Origin: an uncultured Bacteroides sp.
GTDB taxonomy: Bacteria > Bacteroidota > Bacteroidia > Cytophagales > Cyclobacteriaceae
DNA length: 37,356 bases
Reading direction: 5' to 3'
Assembly (NCBI GenBank): GCA_902168185.1
Contig: CABHOV010000001.1
Coordinates: 1-37,356 of the forward strand
Shown here: piece after piece, positions 34,239 through 37,356 of the stretch
Layout: every line of letters begins with the position of its first letter
Numbering within the stretch: position 1 is the first letter of the stretch
The notes under the pieces: model-generated
Told to the model about the DNA's origin: nothing
Databases searched by the model: none
Seen by the model: only the letters and a program-made list of their open reading frames with translations
Program-made: the position numbers and the translations under genes

Positions 34239-37200
34239 ATGACTAAATTTTTACGGTACTGCCGAAGATTGTGGCTACTCGGACTCACAGTCTTTGCAAT
34301 GATGGTGCCTGTGCACATGCACGCACAAGACGTTCAAATAACAGGGACGGTTACTTCTGGTGACAATGCTCCTTTACCCGGTGTAAATGTATTGGTAAAG
34401 GGAACCACGATGGGTACCGTTACAGATGTAGAAGGTAAATATGCACTCAGCGCTCCCGGGTCGGGGACTTTGATATTTACATTCATCGGTATGAAGACGA
34501 TGGAAGTAGATATAGCAAGCCGCGCAGTGATCGATGTAGTAATGGACGCAGACATTTCTCAACTCGATGAAGTAGTGGTGGTAGGCTATGGAACACAAAA
34601 GAAAAGTGACCTTACAGGGTCTGTATCTTCGATATCCTCTAAAGATATACGGACTGTTCCGGTGGCGTCATTATCACAAGCCTTGCAAGGACGTGCTGCA
34701 GGCGTGCAGGTAACGCAAGTATCTAATGCTCCGGGCGGTGGAGTGTCCATTCGCATACGGGGTGGTAATTCTATACAGGGAGGTAACGAGCCGCTATATG
34801 TAGTAGATGGTTTTCCATTGACAAACGAAAATGGTCCGACCATCAGTCCCAATGATATTGAATCGATGGAGATTCTGAAGGATGCATCGGCCACCGCTAT
34901 ATATGGATCACGTGGTGCGAATGGTGTGGTGATCATTACAACCAAACGCGGCAAAGCCGGCAAGCCCAGCATCCTGTTCGAAAGTTACTATGGTGTGCAA
35001 GAGGTGCGAAAAAAACTCGACATGCTCGATGCCACACAACTCGCACAACTGATCAACGAAGGTATAGCGAATGTCAATGCAGACAATGTTGGCAAACCTG
35101 GTTTTCCAAAAGCACTCACCTATACCGATGAGCAAATTGCTGCGCTGGGAAAAGGAACCAACTGGCAGGATGAAATCTTCAGAGAGGCGCCTGTTCAAAA
35201 TTACCAGCTTACTATATCTGGTGGAAATGATAAAACGCAGTACTCGGTTTCCGGAAACCTATATGACCAGGATGGTATCGTAATCAACTCGGGCTATAAG
35301 CGAACTTCCTTCCGGCTTAACCTGGATACAAAAGTTACCGACAAATTAAAGCTCAGCAACAGCCTGACTGTATCGAACGCAAGAACGAACACGATCAGCA
35401 GTGATACCGATGGCGGTGGAAGTGCAGGGGTGGTATATGCCGCATTAAATTTCTCACCTACGGTTCCTGTATACGCTGCCGACGGTTCCTATACCATTGA
35501 CAATCGTCTCGGAGGGATCAAGATCAGTAATCCGGTAGCATTTGCCAATGAAACCAAGAATCGGACTACGATTACGCGGATGCTTGGAAATATATCGGGA
35601 GAATATCTGCTCGCAAAAGGACTAACTCTGAAAGTTTTATTGGGCGCAAACCTGGCCTATAATAAAACAAGTTACTATCAACCGAGAACAGTATATGCTT
35701 CTGTAGGTACAAACGGATCGGCCTATATCAACTCCTCACAAACTGTTGACTGGTTAAATGAAAACACGCTGAACTATCAAACCACGCTCAACGACCGTCA
35801 TAAGTTTAATGTTCTGTTAGGGTATACATTGCAAGCTGTGGATTTTGAAGAGTATAGGGCAAGTGGTCAAAACTTTGCCAATGATATTCTTGAAAACAAC
35901 AACCTTGGTTCTGCACAACAAACCAATACGAGTACATCGAATGTAACGCACTCGGCATTGCGCTCTTATATAGGTCGTATCAACTATGACCTCGATGGAA
36001 AATACCTGGTGACGCTGACAACACGGATTGACGGATCATCGAGATTCGGAACAGGTAATAAGAATTCATTGTTTCCTTCCGGTTCTGTCGCCTGGAGAAT
36101 TGCCAATGAGCCGTTCATGGCAGATATACGACAAGTGAGTGATTTGAAAATTCGTGCGAGTTATGGAATAACCGGTAACCAGGAAATCGGTAACTACCAA
36201 TCGCTAAGTTCGCTCACCACACAGAACTATAACTTCGGTGGTACATTCATCGTGGGCTATGCTCCCAACCGGATTGCCAATCCTAATTTGAAATGGGAAA
36301 CCACTGCACAATTTGATGTAGGACTTGATTTCGGTTTGTTCAATGACCGGATTTCCATTACTGCGGACTGGTATATAAAGAAAACACGCGACCTCCTATA
36401 TAGTGTATCCTTACCGATTACATCGGGTTTTGGTACATCGTTACAAAACATCGGCAAAGTTCAAAACAAAGGTATAGAGTTCAGTATATCTTCTGTAAAT
36501 GTTGACAAAGCTCTACGCTGGACAACCAACTTCAACATTTCTGCAAACCGCAATAAGATACTTGACCTTGGTAATGTGAAAGGAGATATACCTGCCGGAA
36601 GCGCGAGTGGTCACCTTCAACTTGCCAACTCCGGAATTTTGCGTGTAGGGGAACCGATAGGTGTATTCTATGGTTTGGAAACCGATGGCATTTTTCAAAA
36701 CCAGGCTGAGGTGGATGCTTCTGCTCAAAAGACTGCCAAGCCCGGAGACAGAAGGTATAAAGATCTGAATCCTGATGGTGCTATCAACTCGAGTGATCGC
36801 ACGATACTGGGATATGCACAACCTAAATATATCTTCGGATTTACAAACAGTTTCAGCTATAAAGGCTTTAACCTGAGTATATTCTTTGTTGGCTCACAGG
36901 GCAACAGTGTATATAATATAAACCGGTATGAGCTTGAGTCGCTCACCGGCATCAGCAATCAATCTGCTGCAGTATTAAACCGCTGGACACCTGAAAATCC
37001 AAGCAATGAAATTCCGCGTGCTACTTCTACCGGAAATCCATACCAGGTTACCAGCCGGCAGGTTGAGGATGGATCCTATATCCGTATGCGGAACATCCAG
37101 CTCGGGTATACGTTCCCGTCAGACTGGATGGAACGTCTACGCATTGCCAGTGCCCGAATATATATCAGTGGGCAGAATTTATTAACCATTACCGATTACT

Positions 37201-37316
37201 CAGGGTATGATCCTGAAGTGAGCCGCTTCGGGCAGGATAACCTTAGCCAGGGTATAGACTATGGAAGTTACCCTACAGCGAAAATGTACCTCGTTGGACT
37301 TAACATAGGATTTTAA
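34239..37316 (+). CDS. SusC/RagA-family TonB-linked outer-membrane transporter
   Basis: The 1025-residue protein has a signal peptide (cleavage probably after HAQ, residue 30) and a carboxypeptidase-regulatory-like domain (about 33-105; VTGTV-type GTVTSGDNAPLPGVNVLVKG). The SusC hallmark DEVVVVGYGTQKKSDLTGSVS (about 110-130) and a plug with RIRGGNSIQGGNEPLYVVDGFP and SATAIYGSRGANGVVIITTKRG follow. A long beta-barrel ends in MYLVGLNIGF. With a SusD lipoprotein it imports oligosaccharides or peptides using TonB energy. The substrate is unknown, as no hydrolase is visible in the window. Length is typical (1000-1100). Confidence 0.96.
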   Translation: MTKFLRYCRRLWLLGLTVFAMMVPVHMHAQDVQITGTVTSGDNAPLPGVNVLVKGTTMGTVTDVEGKYALSAPGSGTLIFTFIGMKTMEVDIASRAVIDVVMDADISQLDEVVVVGYGTQKKSDLTGSVSSISSKDIRTVPVASLSQALQGRAAGVQVTQVSNAPGGGVSIRIRGGNSIQGGNEPLYVVDGFPLTNENGPTISPNDIESMEILKDASATAIYGSRGANGVVIITTKRGKAGKPSILFESYYGVQEVRKKLDMLDATQLAQLINEGIANVNADNVGKPGFPKALTYTDEQIAALGKGTNWQDEIFREAPVQNYQLTISGGNDKTQYSVSGNLYDQDGIVINSGYKRTSFRLNLDTKVTDKLKLSNSLTVSNARTNTISSDTDGGGSAGVVYAALNFSPTVPVYAADGSYTIDNRLGGIKISNPVAFANETKNRTTITRMLGNISGEYLLAKGLTLKVLLGANLAYNKTSYYQPRTVYASVGTNGSAYINSSQTVDWLNENTLNYQTTLNDRHKFNVLLGYTLQAVDFEEYRASGQNFANDILENNNLGSAQQTNTSTSNVTHSALRSYIGRINYDLDGKYLVTLTTRIDGSSRFGTGNKNSLFPSGSVAWRIANEPFMADIRQVSDLKIRASYGITGNQEIGNYQSLSSLTTQNYNFGGTFIVGYAPNRIANPNLKWETTAQFDVGLDFGLFNDRISITADWYIKKTRDLLYSVSLPITSGFGTSLQNIGKVQNKGIEFSISSVNVDKALRWTTNFNISANRNKILDLGNVKGDIPAGSASGHLQLANSGILRVGEPIGVFYGLETDGIFQNQAEVDASAQKTAKPGDRRYKDLNPDGAINSSDRTILGYAQPKYIFGFTNSFSYKGFNLSIFFVGSQGNSVYNINRYELESLTGISNQSAAVLNRWTPENPSNEIPRATSTGNPYQVTSRQVEDGSYIRMRNIQLGYTFPSDWMERLRIASARIYISGQNLLTITDYSGYDPEVSRFGQDNLSQGIDYGSYPTAKMYLVGLNIGF

Positions 37317-37339
37317 CGAATACTAAAATCGATTACCGT

Positions 37340-37356
37340 ATGAAGACAACAAACTA
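37340..37356 (+). CDS. Start of probable susD (truncated by window end)
   Basis: An ATG 24 nt after the susC stop begins MKTTN, a basic start suited to a lipoprotein signal. Only five codons are visible; the SusD call rests on the near-invariant susC-susD gene order. Confidence 0.6.

Noticed and set aside
1-37356. CRISPR arrays, tRNAs, insertion sequences, prophage or defence genes
   Set aside because: No repeated spacer pattern, cloverleaf-like tRNA sequence, transposase or phage-type protein was found on reading both strands.

Overview
The window looks like chromosomal DNA of a Bacteroidota bacterium, probably a Cytophagales-type aerobe or microaerobe. The evidence is a SusC/RagA TonB-linked receptor followed by the first codons of a probable SusD gene, a fused CcoN-CcoO oxidase gene, a lipoprotein with an acidic stretch after the lipidated cysteine, promoter elements of the Bacteroidota -7 type (TAnnTTTG), and few Shine-Dalgarno sequences. 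No tRNA, rRNA, CRISPR array, insertion sequence or phage gene was seen. GC content looks moderate (mid 40s percent, judged by eye).

Layout: (1) 1-4991: 3' end of a GT39-like membrane glycosyltransferase, a CLC chloride channel/transporter, an outer-membrane beta-barrel-like protein, and an AGCS sodium:amino-acid symporter with a strong terminator. (2) 5079-16440: a complete cbb3 oxidase locus. It comprises usp-ccoI-ccoS, hemN, and ccoNO-ccoQ-ccoP-ccoG-ccoH-safE. (3) 16444-21100: the probable control module. A PAS histidine kinase and a receiver-CRP/FNR fusion regulator form a leftward operon, divergent from a second universal stress protein; a membrane GAF/PAS protein follows. (4) 21167-27741: leftward genes for a quinoprotein dehydrogenase with an inserted cytochrome c, a DsbA-like protein, manganese catalase, a zinc alcohol dehydrogenase, an SRPBCC membrane protein and a DUF4142 lipoprotein, which looks like an oxidative/general stress set. 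(5) 28048-32290: a very large CheB-CheR-PAS-histidine kinase whose N-terminus is in another frame across an A7 run, divergent from a single-domain response regulator. (6) 32291-34238: a gene-poor stretch with small orphan ORFs and hairpins. (7) 34239-end: susC and the start of susD.

The main finding is a local regulon. A 14-bp FNR/CRP-type palindrome with an A/T core (NTGAYAAAAATCAN) occurs upstream of usp-ccoI-ccoS, hemN, the ccoNO operon and the second usp gene. In all four the TTT of a -7 element begins exactly 61 nt after the first T of the box. This puts the box about 62 bp upstream of the inferred transcription start, the classic class I activator position. hemN has a second, class II-placed box. 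The usp2 box also lies over the expected -33 region of the divergent kinase/regulator promoter, which suggests negative autoregulation. A fifth box lies upstream of the GAF/PAS gene without this spacing. The only CRP/FNR-type regulator in the window is the receiver-CRP fusion, which would combine the FixJ and FixK steps in one protein. Its partner kinase has a PAS domain in which the FixL haem-ligand His and regulatory Arg positions align with identical spacing (H70 and R90). Regulator-box pairing and haem binding are inferences.
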